Part shown: one piece after another, positions 29,401 to 39,192 of the stretch
Layout: each line of letters starts with the position of its first letter
Position numbering within the stretch: the first letter of the stretch is position 1
Assembly: GCF_004217315.1 (NCBI RefSeq)
Contig: NZ_SGWR01000002.1
Location: forward strand, 674,414 to 738,413
Length of the DNA stretch: 64,000 nt
Reading direction: 5' to 3'
Source of the DNA: Corticibacter populi
GTDB taxonomy: Bacteria > Pseudomonadota > Gammaproteobacteria > Burkholderiales > Burkholderiaceae_C
Notes under the pieces: model-generated
Told to the model about the DNA's origin: nothing
The model's input: the letters and a program-made list of their open reading frames with translations, nothing else
Databases searched by the model: none
Made by a program: the position numbers and the translations under genes

Positions 29401-29988
29401 TTCGACTGGGATGGCCGCGGCCTGGGGCTGGGCCTGTCGATCTGCCAGCGCATCGCCCGGCTGCTGACGCACCGGCTCGATGCGCGCTCGGTGGTCGGGC
29501 GCGGCAGCATGTTTTCCATCGAGGTGCCGCGCTGCGCGGCTCCCGCTTCGGCAGCCACGGCCGCTACGGCCCGGGCCGCCACCAGTCCGGCCGACCTGCG
29601 CGGCATGAAGGTGCTGTGCCTGGACAACGACCCGGAAATCCTCGCCGGCATGCGCACCCTGCTGGGCCGCTGGGGGGTGCAGGCGCTGTGCGCCGCCAGC
29701 CTCGACGAGGCCCGCCAGGCCATGGCCGAAGCGCCCGACTTCCTGCTCTCGGACTTCCATCTGCATGAACAGTGCGACGGCATCGAAGCCCTCGATACGC
29801 TGCGCCGCCAGGCACCACGGCTCGCCGGCGCGCTGCTGACAGCCGATGGCAGCGACGCCCTCAAGACCCGCGCCAGGGCGCACGGCTATGCGGTCCTGAC
29901 CAAGCCTGCCAAACCCGCCTCGCTGCGCAGCCTGCTGGCGGCGCAGCGGTCGTCCGCCGGCGCACTCAACGCAAACCCAGCCGATTGA
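26449..29988 (+). CDS. crbS: SSS-domain hybrid sensor histidine kinase CrbS (acetate switch)
   Basis: A 1179-residue membrane sensor. Residues 1 to about 530 form a sodium:solute-symporter-like module with about 13 membrane helices. A PAS domain follows (about 665-775, NILLATLENIDPGVSVVDAEMRLVAWN), then a coiled coil, a HisKA domain with the phosphorylated His820 in ISHDVLQPIHAARLF, and a HATPase (NALRYTQSGRI, DSGPGIP, GRGLGLGLSI). The C-terminal receiver has Asp1102 (LLSDFHLHEQCDG). This architecture, the LuxR-type regulator next door and nearby acs/actP identify CrbS of the CrbS/CrbR acetate-utilisation system; CbrA is the closest alternative family. AAGGAGA precedes the ATG. A 9-bp tandem repeat (about 27541-27575) encodes AGTAGTAGT in a loop. 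Confidence 0.9.
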   Translation: MQPGWVILVSLLYAAMLFAVAWLGDRHPHYVQRGWLRTGVYSLALAVYCSSWTFYGAVGTAARYGLGYLPIYLGPLLMFLLGWRMIERLALVAKSQNTVSIADFIGSRFGRSPRLAALVTVIALIAAVPYLALQYRAVVSSLSVLTGADTSTSHLGDPALYVAIIMALFAILFGTRQVDATEHRPGLMLAVALESLVKLVALVAIGLLALHWFGGYDLSAVEASRQLLRSTTPVGFTAQTLLAFAAIICLPRQFHVAIVECGEVADIRRARWLFGLYLVIVSAMVLPIAAAGVELFGMEGGVAPDSFVLALPLALNRDLLALGAYIGGFSAATGMVIVVSVALSNMVSNDLVMPLLLRRGWLSGPAGTAGTAGTAAAPRRAGGDAPPLANMAPTVLWVRRLSIMALAALAYGYSRGTASHTELASFGLMAFAAVAQFAPALLAGLYWHGASRRGVEAGLLAGFGVWCYTLLLPSFVEAGWLPGGWLATGPFGLDWLRPHHLFGSRGWDALTHGTFWSLLLNVLTLVLVSLRWRPGLTEQMQAQPFLAPPGQERPRSAGTTTFSQADLRVRDLQTVAAHIIGAGTAERAFAGQARTRAIRLEPELRADRRWVHFTELLLTGAVGASSARLVMTRALQGSGMELAAVMAVLDEAGQELRFNRNILLATLENIDPGVSVVDAEMRLVAWNLRYQQLFDYPDGMLYVGRQVAELIGHNLQRGLLGKAPPANVQVEVDKRIAYMRAGSAYTFVRQLPDGRFIELRGHPLPDGGYVTSYSDITAFKQAERELREINETLEQRVAERSRELAAAHESRSRYLTAISHDVLQPIHAARLFASALREEHQPAQMQHLAEHVDTALHAAEELLDGILDISRLDAGALQPDIAPVNVQPLLQELVAQYTPLAQRRGLRLRLHARALWVRSDARLLRRVLQNFVANALRYTQSGRIVLAARVRGAAVQLQVWDSGPGIPQAHLQNIYEEFHRYQQHFDWDGRGLGLGLSICQRIARLLTHRLDARSVVGRGSMFSIEVPRCAAPASAATAATARAATSPADLRGMKVLCLDNDPEILAGMRTLLGRWGVQALCAASLDEARQAMAEAPDFLLSDFHLHEQCDGIEALDTLRRQAPRLAGALLTADGSDALKTRARAHGYAVLTKPAKPASLRSLLAAQRSSAGALNANPAD

Positions 29989-30598
29989 CGATGGCCACCG
30001 CCTGCGTGCGGTTGGATGCTCCCAGCTTGCGCAGGATCGCCGTCATGTGGGCCTTGATGGTCGCCTCCGAGATGCCCAGTTCATGGGCGATCTGCTTGTT
30101 GAGCCGGCCCGCCGCCACCATCTGCAGCACCTTGGCCTGCTGGGGCGTAAGCTCGCCGATGCGCGCGGCAATGCGCTGCTCCTCCTCGCTGGTGGCAGCA
30201 CCTTGCATGGCCGCTGGCGGAAACCACGGCTCGCCATCGAGGATGCACTGCAGCGCCGCCGCCAGCGTTGCCACGTCGGAGGACTTCGGGATGAAGCCGA
30301 ACGCCCCGTGGTCCATGGCGCGGCGCATCGATTGCACATCCTCGTGGGCCGAGACCACCGCCACCGGCAGCTGCGGATGGCGCGTGCGCAGCCGCGCCAG
30401 CGGATCGAAGCCGCTGCCACCGGGCATGCTCAGGTCCAGCAGCAGCAAATCGGCATCCGGGTATGCCTCCACCAGCGCATACAGGCCCTCGACATGCTCT
30501 GCCTCATGCACCACCACGTCCGGCAACAGCCGCGCCAGCGTGGCGCGCAGCGCCTCGCGAAACAGCGGGTGGTCGTCGGCAATCAGCAGGGTGGGCAT
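29966..30598 (-). CDS. crbR: LuxR-family response regulator CrbR (acetate switch)
   Basis: DNA-binding response regulator of 210 residues, predicted to activate acs and related genes on phosphorylation by CrbS. The receiver domain (MPTLLIADDHPLFREAL) has phosphoacceptor Asp55 in LLLLDLSMPGGSG and the Lys of FIPKSS. The C-terminal GerE/LuxR helix-turn-helix is LTPQQAKVLQMVAAGRLNKQIAHELGISEATIKAHMTAILRKLG. Its 3' end overlaps crbS by 23 bp in convergent orientation, so the two stop codons lie inside each other's gene. ATG at 30604 (MCMPTLL) is an alternative start. It is transcribed away from the adjacent TonB-receptor gene. Confidence 0.9.
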   Translation of the reverse strand: MPTLLIADDHPLFREALRATLARLLPDVVVHEAEHVEGLYALVEAYPDADLLLLDLSMPGGSGFDPLARLRTRHPQLPVAVVSAHEDVQSMRRAMDHGAFGFIPKSSDVATLAAALQCILDGEPWFPPAAMQGAATSEEEQRIAARIGELTPQQAKVLQMVAAGRLNKQIAHELGISEATIKAHMTAILRKLGASNRTQAVAIVNRLGLR

Positions 30599-30783
30599 AC
30601 ACATCGCACCGGAAGTGGCAGCACATGATAGCGGCGTGCGCCGCCGGCGCACCGCTGGCAGCCCTGCCGGACCGCGTTTTGCGGTCGGCGGCCAGCACCC
30701 GGCCACACCGCCGCGCAGCCGGAAAGCAACAAACCGGCCGGCCTGGCTGGCGGATCGGGGCGCAAACGCCATGCAGGAAAACA

Positions 30784-30802
30784 AATGTGAATTCCTCTCA
30801 GT
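30784..30802 (+). promoter_or_regulatory. Fur-box-like site before the second TonB receptor
   Basis: A 19-bp segment with AATG, GAATT and TCTCA blocks that agrees at about 15 of 19 positions with the palindromic AATGAGAAT/ATTCTCATT form of the Fur box. It overlaps the region just upstream of a TACAAT -10-like hexamer at 30803-30808. Confidence 0.55.
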
Positions 30803-30849
30803 TACAATCCACGTCGATTTGATCGCACTTGTCACCATAGAGGACTCCC

Positions 30850-33024
30850 ATGCTTGTCACCCGTCGCTCCTGGCCCATGCACCGCATCGCGCTGGCCGTT
30901 TCGTCCCTGCTGGTCGGCACGGCCGCGCTGGCCCAGACCGAGGCCCCCGAGGCTGCGCAGGCCAGCGCGGCCAATGCGCAGGTTCTCCCCGAAGTCACCA
31001 TCCGCAGCAAGTACGAACGCGAAGACCTGCCGTCCCGTGCGCCAGGCCTCAAGGCCGCGTCGGGTGCGCGGCTGGGCATCCTGGGCGCGACATCGATCGT
31101 CGATGCCCCGGTGCATGTCAATGCCTACACGCGCGAGCTGGCCGAGGATTGGTCGGCGCTGACGCTGCAGGACGTGCTGGAGAATGACTCCGCCGTCGTC
31201 TTCACCACCAACAAGAACCACCTGCTGCAGAACTTCAACCTGCGCGGCCTGGACATGACTGCGATGGACATCGCCACCAACGGTCTGTACGGCATCGCGC
31301 CGGCCAACTCGGTGCCGATCGAGATGTTCGAGCGCGTCGAGGTGCTGCGCGGCCCCAACGTGCTGCTCTCGGGCATGCCGCCGGGCTCCAGCGTGGCCGG
31401 CACCGTCAACATGGTGACCAAGCGCGCATTGCCGCGCCAGACCATTGCCGACCTGACGGTGAGCTACAGCAGCCACTCCTACTTCCAGGCCCATGCCGAC
31501 GTGGGCAAGCGCTTCGGTGACGAGGAGCGCCTGGGCATCCGCTTCAACGGCGTCTACGGCAAGGGCGAAATGGGTGCCAAGGATGAAGACCAGAGCCGCC
31601 GCGTCGGCGCGCTGGGTCTGGATTACCTGGGTGACCGGGCCCGCTTCTCGCTGGATCTTTACAAGAGCGTCAACAAGATCGATGGCGGCAGCCCCGGCAT
31701 GTTCAGCTTCGCGGGCAACGCGGCGATCGTCGGCGTTGGTTACCTCTTGTCCCCGCCCTCCGGCGACACCAACATGTTCCGTGGCACGCATGGCAAGTAC
31801 GACAACAGCGGCGTGTTGGCCCGCGCCGAGCTGGATTTCAACAGCGACTGGCAAGGCTACATTGCCGCCGGCGGCTCCGAGGCCGAGGGCAAGGGCCTGC
31901 TGTTCGGCACCCGCGCCATCGTCACCGGCGCGGACGGCACCACGCGCGGCGCCATCTACAACGTGCACACCAAGTCCGAGCGCCGCACGGCCGAGGCTGG
32001 CGTGATCGGCAAGTTCGACACCGGGGCCATCCAGCACCGGCTGCAACTGTCGGCCAACATCCTCAAGCACAAGGAAGGCACCTACAACACGGCCTGCGCC
32101 TATTGCTACACCACCAACATGTACGAACCGGTGACGCCGACTTTCCCCGCCGCGCCCACCTGGGGTGGCTATACCGTCAAGAACGACTTCCGCTCACTGG
32201 CCGTGGCGGACACGCTGAGCTTTGCCGACGACAAGCTGCTGCTGACCATTGGCGGCCGGCACCAGACCGTCAAGACGCCGCTGGTCAGCAACAGATCGTC
32301 CGACTATAGCGAAAGCCGCTTCTCGCCCATGCTCGCTGCCGTGGTGCGTCCGTGGGGCGAGCAGATCTCGCTGTTCGGCAATTACACCGAGGGGCTGGAG
32401 CCGGGTCAGGTCGTCGGCACTGGCTATACCAACACGGGAGAGGCCCTGGCGCCCAAAGTCACCAAGCAGTTCGAACTGGGCGTGAAGGTGCAGGCCGGTG
32501 AACTGACCCACACCTTCAGCGCCTATCAGATCAAGCGGCCCTCGTTCATCAGCAACAACGCCTCTCCCCTTCCCACCCTGGTGGACGACGGCGAGCAGCG
32601 CCTGCGCGGGCTGGAGTGGAGCGCATTCGGAAACCTGACCAAGGACGTGTCGCTGCTGGGCGGCATCACCTACATCGAATCTGAACAGCGCAACACCAAC
32701 CTGGACACCTACGGTACGCCCGATTGGCGCGCCCGTATCGGCATGGACTGGACAACTCCAGTACAGGGCCTGAAGGTCGGTGGCCGGGTGATCTACACTG
32801 GCAAGCAGTGGTTGAACTCTGCCAACACGATCCGTCTGCCATCATGGAATCGTCTGGACCTGAACGCCAGCTATGCGACCAAACTCGGCAACATTCCGGT
32901 GCGCTTCAACGGCAGCGTCGAGAACGTCACCGACAAGAACTACTGGATCGGCACCTTCTCCGACGGCTTCGCGATGCCTGGCGCCCCGCGCACCTTCAAG
33001 CTGTCGGCCACCGTGTCGTTCTGA
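30850..33024 (+). CDS. TonB-dependent siderophore receptor
   Basis: Outer-membrane receptor of 724 residues without an STN domain. The signal peptide ends at ALAQ near residue 29, and LPEVTIRS is a plausible TonB box. The plug (about 75-200) has LQDVLENDSAVVFTTNKNHLLQNFNLRGLDM and VEVLRGPNVLLSGMPPGSSVAGTVNMVTKRA, the pattern of the siderophore-receptor family (FhuE/FpvA/FoxA-like). The barrel ends in FKLSATVSF. ATG at 30850 has AGAGGA 6 nt upstream. With the Fur-like box, it is probably iron-repressed; the siderophore is unknown. It separates crbR from acs, its presumed target, and so may be a later insertion. Confidence 0.92.
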   Translation: MLVTRRSWPMHRIALAVSSLLVGTAALAQTEAPEAAQASAANAQVLPEVTIRSKYEREDLPSRAPGLKAASGARLGILGATSIVDAPVHVNAYTRELAEDWSALTLQDVLENDSAVVFTTNKNHLLQNFNLRGLDMTAMDIATNGLYGIAPANSVPIEMFERVEVLRGPNVLLSGMPPGSSVAGTVNMVTKRALPRQTIADLTVSYSSHSYFQAHADVGKRFGDEERLGIRFNGVYGKGEMGAKDEDQSRRVGALGLDYLGDRARFSLDLYKSVNKIDGGSPGMFSFAGNAAIVGVGYLLSPPSGDTNMFRGTHGKYDNSGVLARAELDFNSDWQGYIAAGGSEAEGKGLLFGTRAIVTGADGTTRGAIYNVHTKSERRTAEAGVIGKFDTGAIQHRLQLSANILKHKEGTYNTACAYCYTTNMYEPVTPTFPAAPTWGGYTVKNDFRSLAVADTLSFADDKLLLTIGGRHQTVKTPLVSNRSSDYSESRFSPMLAAVVRPWGEQISLFGNYTEGLEPGQVVGTGYTNTGEALAPKVTKQFELGVKVQAGELTHTFSAYQIKRPSFISNNASPLPTLVDDGEQRLRGLEWSAFGNLTKDVSLLGGITYIESEQRNTNLDTYGTPDWRARIGMDWTTPVQGLKVGGRVIYTGKQWLNSANTIRLPSWNRLDLNASYATKLGNIPVRFNGSVENVTDKNYWIGTFSDGFAMPGAPRTFKLSATVSF

Positions 33025-33057
33025 TCGCGGCGGCAGCGGTGCCGCTGCCGTCCATGC

Positions 33058-33091
33058 AAAAAAATCCGTGCATCGACTGCACGGATTTTTT
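33058..33091. terminator. Bidirectional intrinsic terminator
   Basis: Perfect 9-bp stem ATCCGTGCA/TGCACGGAT with a 5-nt loop, flanked by an A-run on the left and a T-run on the right. It serves both the receptor gene (+) and acs (-), which converge here. Confidence 0.92.
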
Positions 33092-33120
33092 CATGGGCCG
33101 GCGACCGCCTCCTCATGCCC

Positions 33121-35067
<1,947 letters not shown>

Positions 35068-35149
35068 GGCACATGCCTCCTGTTCTTGGATTGTGGGTCT
35101 ACGGATGGATGGGCGCCAGGCGGACGGCCCGCCTGGCCACGCATGGCAA

Positions 35150-36817
35150 TCAGTGATCGCTGGCCGCCGAAGCGCCGATGCCGGTCTGGCTGCGCACCGT
35201 CAGGGCATCGAAGGCGGCCCGCTCGCGCGCGGCGCGTGGGCTGCGGTCGGTCACCGAGAAGAACCATATCGCGACAAAAGCCAGCGGGATAGAGAGAATG
35301 CCCGGATTCGGGAACGGCGTGACGGGCGCGGCGAAGCCGAACACATCCACCCACACGGTCTTGCTCAGCACCACCCACAGGGTCGCCACCAGGAGGCCCG
35401 TGAAACCGCCGATGGTCGCGCCGCGCGTGGTGCAGCCGCGCCAGCCGATCGACAGCAGCAGCACCGGGAAGTTCGCGCTGGCGGCGATCGCGAAGGCCAG
35501 TCCCACCATGAAGGCCACGTTCTGGTTCTCGAAGATGATGCCCAGCAGGATCGCCACGACGCCCAGCGAGATGGTGGAGATCTTGGAGATGCGCATCTGC
35601 TTTTTCTCGGTGGCGCGACCCCGGGCGAACACGTTGGCGTATAGATCGTGCGAGATCGCCGCGGCGCCAGCCAGCGCCAGTCCGGCCACCACCGCGACGA
35701 TGGTGGCGAAGGTCACGGCCGCCAGAAAACCCAGCAGCAGGCTGCCGCCCACGGCATTGGCCAGGTGCACCGCCACCATGTTGGTGCCGCCGATCAGGCC
35801 CTTGATCATGTCGAAGCTGCCGTCGGCGGCCGCGGTGTAGTACTCCGGGTGCCGCACCAGCAGCGCGATGGCGCCGAAGCCGATGATGAAGGTGAGGATG
35901 TAGAAATAGCCGATGAAGGTGCTCGCGTAGATCACCGACTTGCGCGCCTCCTTGGCGTTCGAGACCGTGAAGAAGCGCATCAGGATGTGTGGCAGGCCGG
36001 CCGTGCCGAAGGCCAGCCCCAAGCCCAGCGAGAGCGCATTGAGCGGATTGCTGATGAGCGACTGGCCCGGTGCCAGGATGGCATTGCCCGAGGGGTGCAC
36101 GCGGCTGGCCTCGGCCAGCATCGCGTCGGGGCTGAACTTGAAGGCCGCCAGCACCAGGATCGTCATCAGCGTGGCGCCAAACAGCATCAGCACCGCCTTG
36201 ATGATCTGCACCCAGGTAGTGGCCGTCATGCCGCCGAAAGTCACGTAGACCATCATCAGGCTGCCGACGATGATCACCGCCCACTGGTACTGGATGCCGA
36301 ACAGCAGCTCGATCAGCTTGCCCGCGCCCACCATCTGTGCAATCAGATACAGCGCGATGATGGTCAGCGAGGCGCTGGCCGCCAGCACGCGGATCGGTGT
36401 CTGCGAGAGGCGGAACGAGGTCACGTCGGCGAAGTTGTACTTGCCCAGGTTGCGCAGCCGCTCGGCGATCAGGAACATCACCACCGGCCAGCCGAACAGG
36501 AAACCGATGGCATAGACCATGCCGTCGAAGCCGCTGACGTACACCATGCCGGCAATGCCCAGGAACGAGGCTGCCGAGAGGTAATCTCCGGCAATCGCCA
36601 GGCCATTCTGGAAGCCGGTGATGCCGCCCCCGCCGGTGTAGAAGTCGGACGTGGTCTTGGTCTTGCGTGCGGCCCACCAGGTAATGCCCATGGTGCCGGC
36701 AATGAACACCAGGAACATCACGATGGCCGGCACATTGGCCTTGCCGGGCTCGGCTGCGTGCGCGGCGCCGGCGGCGGCCAGCAGGCCGCCCAGGACGAGA
36801 AGGGTCTTCTTGTTCAT
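35150..36817 (-). CDS. actP: Acetate permease ActP (sodium:solute symporter)
   Basis: Inner-membrane cation/acetate symporter of 555 residues. An N-terminal signal-like helix ([22 protein letters not shown]) is followed by the solute symporter core: [43 protein letters not shown], then [20 protein letters not shown], and the C-terminal WFFSVTDRS. The pattern matches E. coli ActP (YjcG). ATG at 36817 overlaps the upstream gene's stop codon (ATGA), showing coupling to the DUF485 protein. Confidence 0.95.
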   Translation of the reverse strand: MNKKTLLVLGGLLAAAGAAHAAEPGKANVPAIVMFLVFIAGTMGITWWAARKTKTTSDFYTGGGGITGFQNGLAIAGDYLSAASFLGIAGMVYVSGFDGMVYAIGFLFGWPVVMFLIAERLRNLGKYNFADVTSFRLSQTPIRVLAASASLTIIALYLIAQMVGAGKLIELLFGIQYQWAVIIVGSLMMVYVTFGGMTATTWVQIIKAVLMLFGATLMTILVLAAFKFSPDAMLAEASRVHPSGNAILAPGQSLISNPLNALSLGLGLAFGTAGLPHILMRFFTVSNAKEARKSVIYASTFIGYFYILTFIIGFGAIALLVRHPEYYTAAADGSFDMIKGLIGGTNMVAVHLANAVGGSLLLGFLAAVTFATIVAVVAGLALAGAAAISHDLYANVFARGRATEKKQMRISKISTISLGVVAILLGIIFENQNVAFMVGLAFAIAASANFPVLLLSIGWRGCTTRGATIGGFTGLLVATLWVVLSKTVWVDVFGFAAPVTPFPNPGILSIPLAFVAIWFFSVTDRSPRAARERAAFDALTVRSQTGIGASAASDH

Positions 36818-37125
36818 TGCACGTCCTTCAGCACCGCCGCGAGCAGCGGGTCGAAAACCTTGTTCGAGATGTACACATAGGCGGCAATCAGGATCACCGC
36901 GCTCAGGCACACCAGAACGGCGCCAAACACCCCCACCGTCATCGTCATCGCGCCCACCGGCCGCGCCATCAGCGCGGGGTTGTAGGCCAGCGTCAGGATG
37001 TAGCCGGCGTAGATCACCCAGGTGACCACGAAGAAGGCCATGCTGATGCGCCCGCGGCGCTTGAGAAGTTCCTGGTAGCGCGGGTGGTTCACCACCTTGG
37101 CCACCACATCGGATGAGGTACTCAT
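36814..37125 (-). CDS. yjcH: DUF485 membrane protein, YjcH
   Basis: Small inner-membrane protein of 103 residues with two membrane helices ([18 protein letters not shown] and [30 protein letters not shown]). It belongs to DUF485, almost always found next to ActP and thought to assist it. The start [24 protein letters not shown] at 37125 has AAAGGAGA upstream and matches the family's N-terminus (NHP-Y-L---R). It is first in the acetate operon; the promoter must lie upstream, where the three-unit motif at 37293-37334 is found. Confidence 0.92.
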   Translation of the reverse strand: MSTSSDVVAKVVNHPRYQELLKRRGRISMAFFVVTWVIYAGYILTLAYNPALMARPVGAMTMTVGVFGAVLVCLSAVILIAAYVYISNKVFDPLLAAVLKDVQ

Positions 37126-37563
37126 GAACAGTCTCCTTTTGTTGCTGCGCATGTCCGCCGGCGTATGCGTCGGCGGGCATGCGGCACCCTGGAACAGGCC
37201 CTGGCCGGGCCGAACAGTTTCCGGGCGCAGGTTTTATCGGACGATTCAATGTAGCGATTGCCCTGGCGGTCGACCAGACGACTTTGGTCTTAAGGGTGTT
37301 CCCTTTGAGGGTGATCCCTGAAAGGGAACACCCTCATCTTGCGGGGAAAGCAACAGTCCCGCATGAACCGGCGGAGACGATCCGCGGCTGTCTCACTGCA
37401 CAGATCGACGGGTGCAGCAGGTTCGGCGCCAACAGCATTGCCCATCACGGCCTGCCCAGCGATCGCCACGGCGCACATCGCCGGCCCCGCATGGCACGCA
37501 GCACCTCATCCGCAGCGCTTGGAGGAGGAAAGCATCACAGGCTGGCCACAAGACGGCCTGCCA
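37126..37563. promoter_or_regulatory. Intergenic region upstream of yjcH-actP-acs
   Basis: About 440 bp with no supported gene. The only clear structure is the triple near-palindrome at 37293-37334. Sequence left of it, toward yjcH, must hold the promoter; no convincing sigma-70 pair or -24/-12 pair could be picked by eye. The right part, after the end of the YncE-like gene, shows nothing clear. Confidence 0.6.
37293..37334 (-). promoter_or_regulatory. Three 12-bp near-palindromes at 15-bp spacing
   Basis: AGGGTGTTCCCT (37293), AGGGTGATCCCT (37308) and AGGGAACACCCT (37323) start exactly 15 bp apart. The first and third are exact reverse complements, so the whole also forms a 14-bp perfect inverted repeat around the middle unit. 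They lie 168-209 bp upstream of yjcH. This looks like a cooperative operator or activator array, with CrbR as the natural candidate (inference). A terminator of an upstream transcript is less likely because there is no T-run. Confidence 0.6.
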
Positions 37564-38760
37564 TCAAGGCAAGCTGTTCAGGTCGATACGAACGACGCTC
37601 TCTGGCTTGCCTGCCTTGGTGCGATTGCCGTCGTTCTTCACCGAGACATACAGCACATTGTTCTCGCCATCGAAAGCCATGCTGTTGGGGTGTGGCGGCA
37701 GTGCCACGACATGCAGCAATGCGTAGCTCTCGCTGTCGAAGACCGTCAGCGTGCCCTTGCCTTCGGCAACGCGAATGCCGTTGAAGTTCGTCACGTAAAG
37801 GCGTTTGCGTTCGGCATCGAGCAAGACGTTCAACGGGTTCTGATCGGTGCGGATACGGGCCAGGCTGCGGCCGGATACCGGCTCCAGCACCACCACCTGG
37901 TGGCCCTTGCTGCGCGGTGGCATGTCTCGCCCCAGGCCCTTGTTGCGCCACGCCGAACGAAAGCCGATACCCTGGTCAACGGCAAAAATGCGCTCGCCCT
38001 GGCCGTCGTAGACGATGTTGATGGGCTGGTCGACCTCGATCTCGGCGGTATGCACCGGTACCAGTGCCTGCGTATCGATGGTGATCAGCTGGGCCTGCAG
38101 ATTGGAGACGAACAAGCGGTTGTGCGCGGCATCGAGCGCCGCGCCGGTGGATTCGAAACCCAGACCCGGCACGGTTTTCTCCAGCGTCAGCGATTCCGTA
38201 TCCACAACATACAGCAGGCTGTCGGGCTGGCCGCCATTGGCCAATGCGGGCAAATACAGGCGCTGGCGGGCCGGATCGACCAGCAGCTGCCGCAGGCTGT
38301 GCGCATAGGGCCGGCGAGCCGTGGAGTCCTCGATTTTCGGCACCAGCGCCAGCGTCGCCACCACCCGGTTGCTTTCGATGTCCACGACGCTGACGGCGCC
38401 ATCGAAGCCATGGCCCACATACACGCGCCCCTTGGCATCATCCAGTGCCAGGCCAAAGCCCCGGTGCGGCAGCTCGATGTCCGCCTGCACGGCTAATGTG
38501 TCCGGATGCAGGCGCAACAGCCGCGAAGCGCCACGCGCGGCGGCGTCCTCGGTGACATCCGGTGCCGCCACGAACACGGCATGCTGCCTGGCGCTGTATA
38601 CCAACTCGTACACGCTGGGCGCCACCTCGGCACGCACCACGGCGCCTGCCAGTTGCGCCTCGTCCACGGTCGGGGCCAGCGTTCTTTGCGCACAGCCAGC
38701 CAGTACCAGTGCCGCCAAAGCGACCGCCAGACCGGTGCCGATGTTCTTCAGATTCTTCAT
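37564..38760 (-). CDS. YncE-like beta-propeller lipoprotein
   Basis: Predicted lipoprotein of 398 residues: the signal peptide ends in the lipobox LAGC, with Cys23 as the lipidation site. The rest is a seven-bladed beta-propeller of YncE/YVTN type, with repeats such as DDAKGRVYVGHGFDGAVSVVDIES, DAAHNRLFVSNLQAQLITIDT, DAERKRLYVTNFNGIRV and DGENNVLYVSVKNDG. E. coli YncE is a Fur-regulated periplasmic protein of poorly known role, and a Fur-like site precedes this gene too, so a role in iron limitation is plausible. ATG at 38760 has GGAGA 5 nt upstream; ATG at 38772 is an alternative. No TonB receptor is adjacent. Confidence 0.85.
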   Translation of the reverse strand: MKNLKNIGTGLAVALAALVLAGCAQRTLAPTVDEAQLAGAVVRAEVAPSVYELVYSARQHAVFVAAPDVTEDAAARGASRLLRLHPDTLAVQADIELPHRGFGLALDDAKGRVYVGHGFDGAVSVVDIESNRVVATLALVPKIEDSTARRPYAHSLRQLLVDPARQRLYLPALANGGQPDSLLYVVDTESLTLEKTVPGLGFESTGAALDAAHNRLFVSNLQAQLITIDTQALVPVHTAEIEVDQPINIVYDGQGERIFAVDQGIGFRSAWRNKGLGRDMPPRSKGHQVVVLEPVSGRSLARIRTDQNPLNVLLDAERKRLYVTNFNGIRVAEGKGTLTVFDSESYALLHVVALPPHPNSMAFDGENNVLYVSVKNDGNRTKAGKPESVVRIDLNSLP

Positions 38761-38856
38761 GGTGTTCTCCATTCCGGGCCCGGCTGCAATATCCGTTGTC
38801 TCACGCGCTGCCGCCGCATTCATAGAGCGGCATGGTACACGGTCCGGCCATCATCA

Positions 38857-38875
38857 GGAATGATTCTCAAGAAAA
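38857..38875 (-). promoter_or_regulatory. Fur-box-like site before the YncE-like gene
   Basis: Reading the minus strand, this contains TTGAGAATCATT, the same TGAGAATCATT core as the site before the STN receptor. It lies about 97-115 bp upstream of the start codon. Confidence 0.55.
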
Positions 38876-39010
38876 GTGCATCACTCGGGTATCCATTGGC
38901 AGGCGCCAACTGCTGCCTGACAATGCCTCCATTGCGCCTCCGATGAAAACAATACATGGCCTGCATATCCCACCCCACGGGGAGCGGCCCATAACAAAAA
39001 CATAAAAACA

Positions 39011-39041
39011 AAGCCTGCAGGTCCCCCCTGCAGGCTTTTTT
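39011..39041 (+). terminator. Strong intrinsic terminator with no annotated gene before it
   Basis: Perfect 10-bp stem AAGCCTGCAG/CTGCAGGCTT, loop of 7 nt, ending in six Ts. No plus-strand coding gene precedes it: the nearest upstream gene is on the minus strand and starts at 38760. It may end a small RNA encoded between about 38880 and 39041, or act as an attenuator ahead of proQ. Confidence 0.8.
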
Positions 39042-39192
39042 CATCTGCCACACCGCACATCCAGCGACATGCCCTGAGCGCGTGGACGCATGGCGATCGT
39101 TGGGCATTCCCCACCAATCGGGCATCGCCGGTTGTCGGCAAGGCTGCAGCGGTGGCATGATGGCGGGTTTCCGGTTTTTCTTCCGTCGCCTC

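Noticed and set aside
26601-29768. Second plus-strand frame (1055 codons) inside crbS
   Set aside because: Arg/Pro/Gly-rich out-of-frame reading of crbS without domains.
26266-29883. Very long minus-strand open frame (1205 codons) opposite crbS
   Set aside because: Its translation is low-complexity (Gln/His/Arg/Ala-rich), has no recognisable domain, and lies antisense to a well conserved kinase; long antisense frames are expected in GC-rich genomes.
37293-37334. Short CRISPR-like array
   Set aside because: The three units are near-palindromes only 12 bp long with 3-bp spacers; there are no spacer sequences, and no cas gene is in the window.
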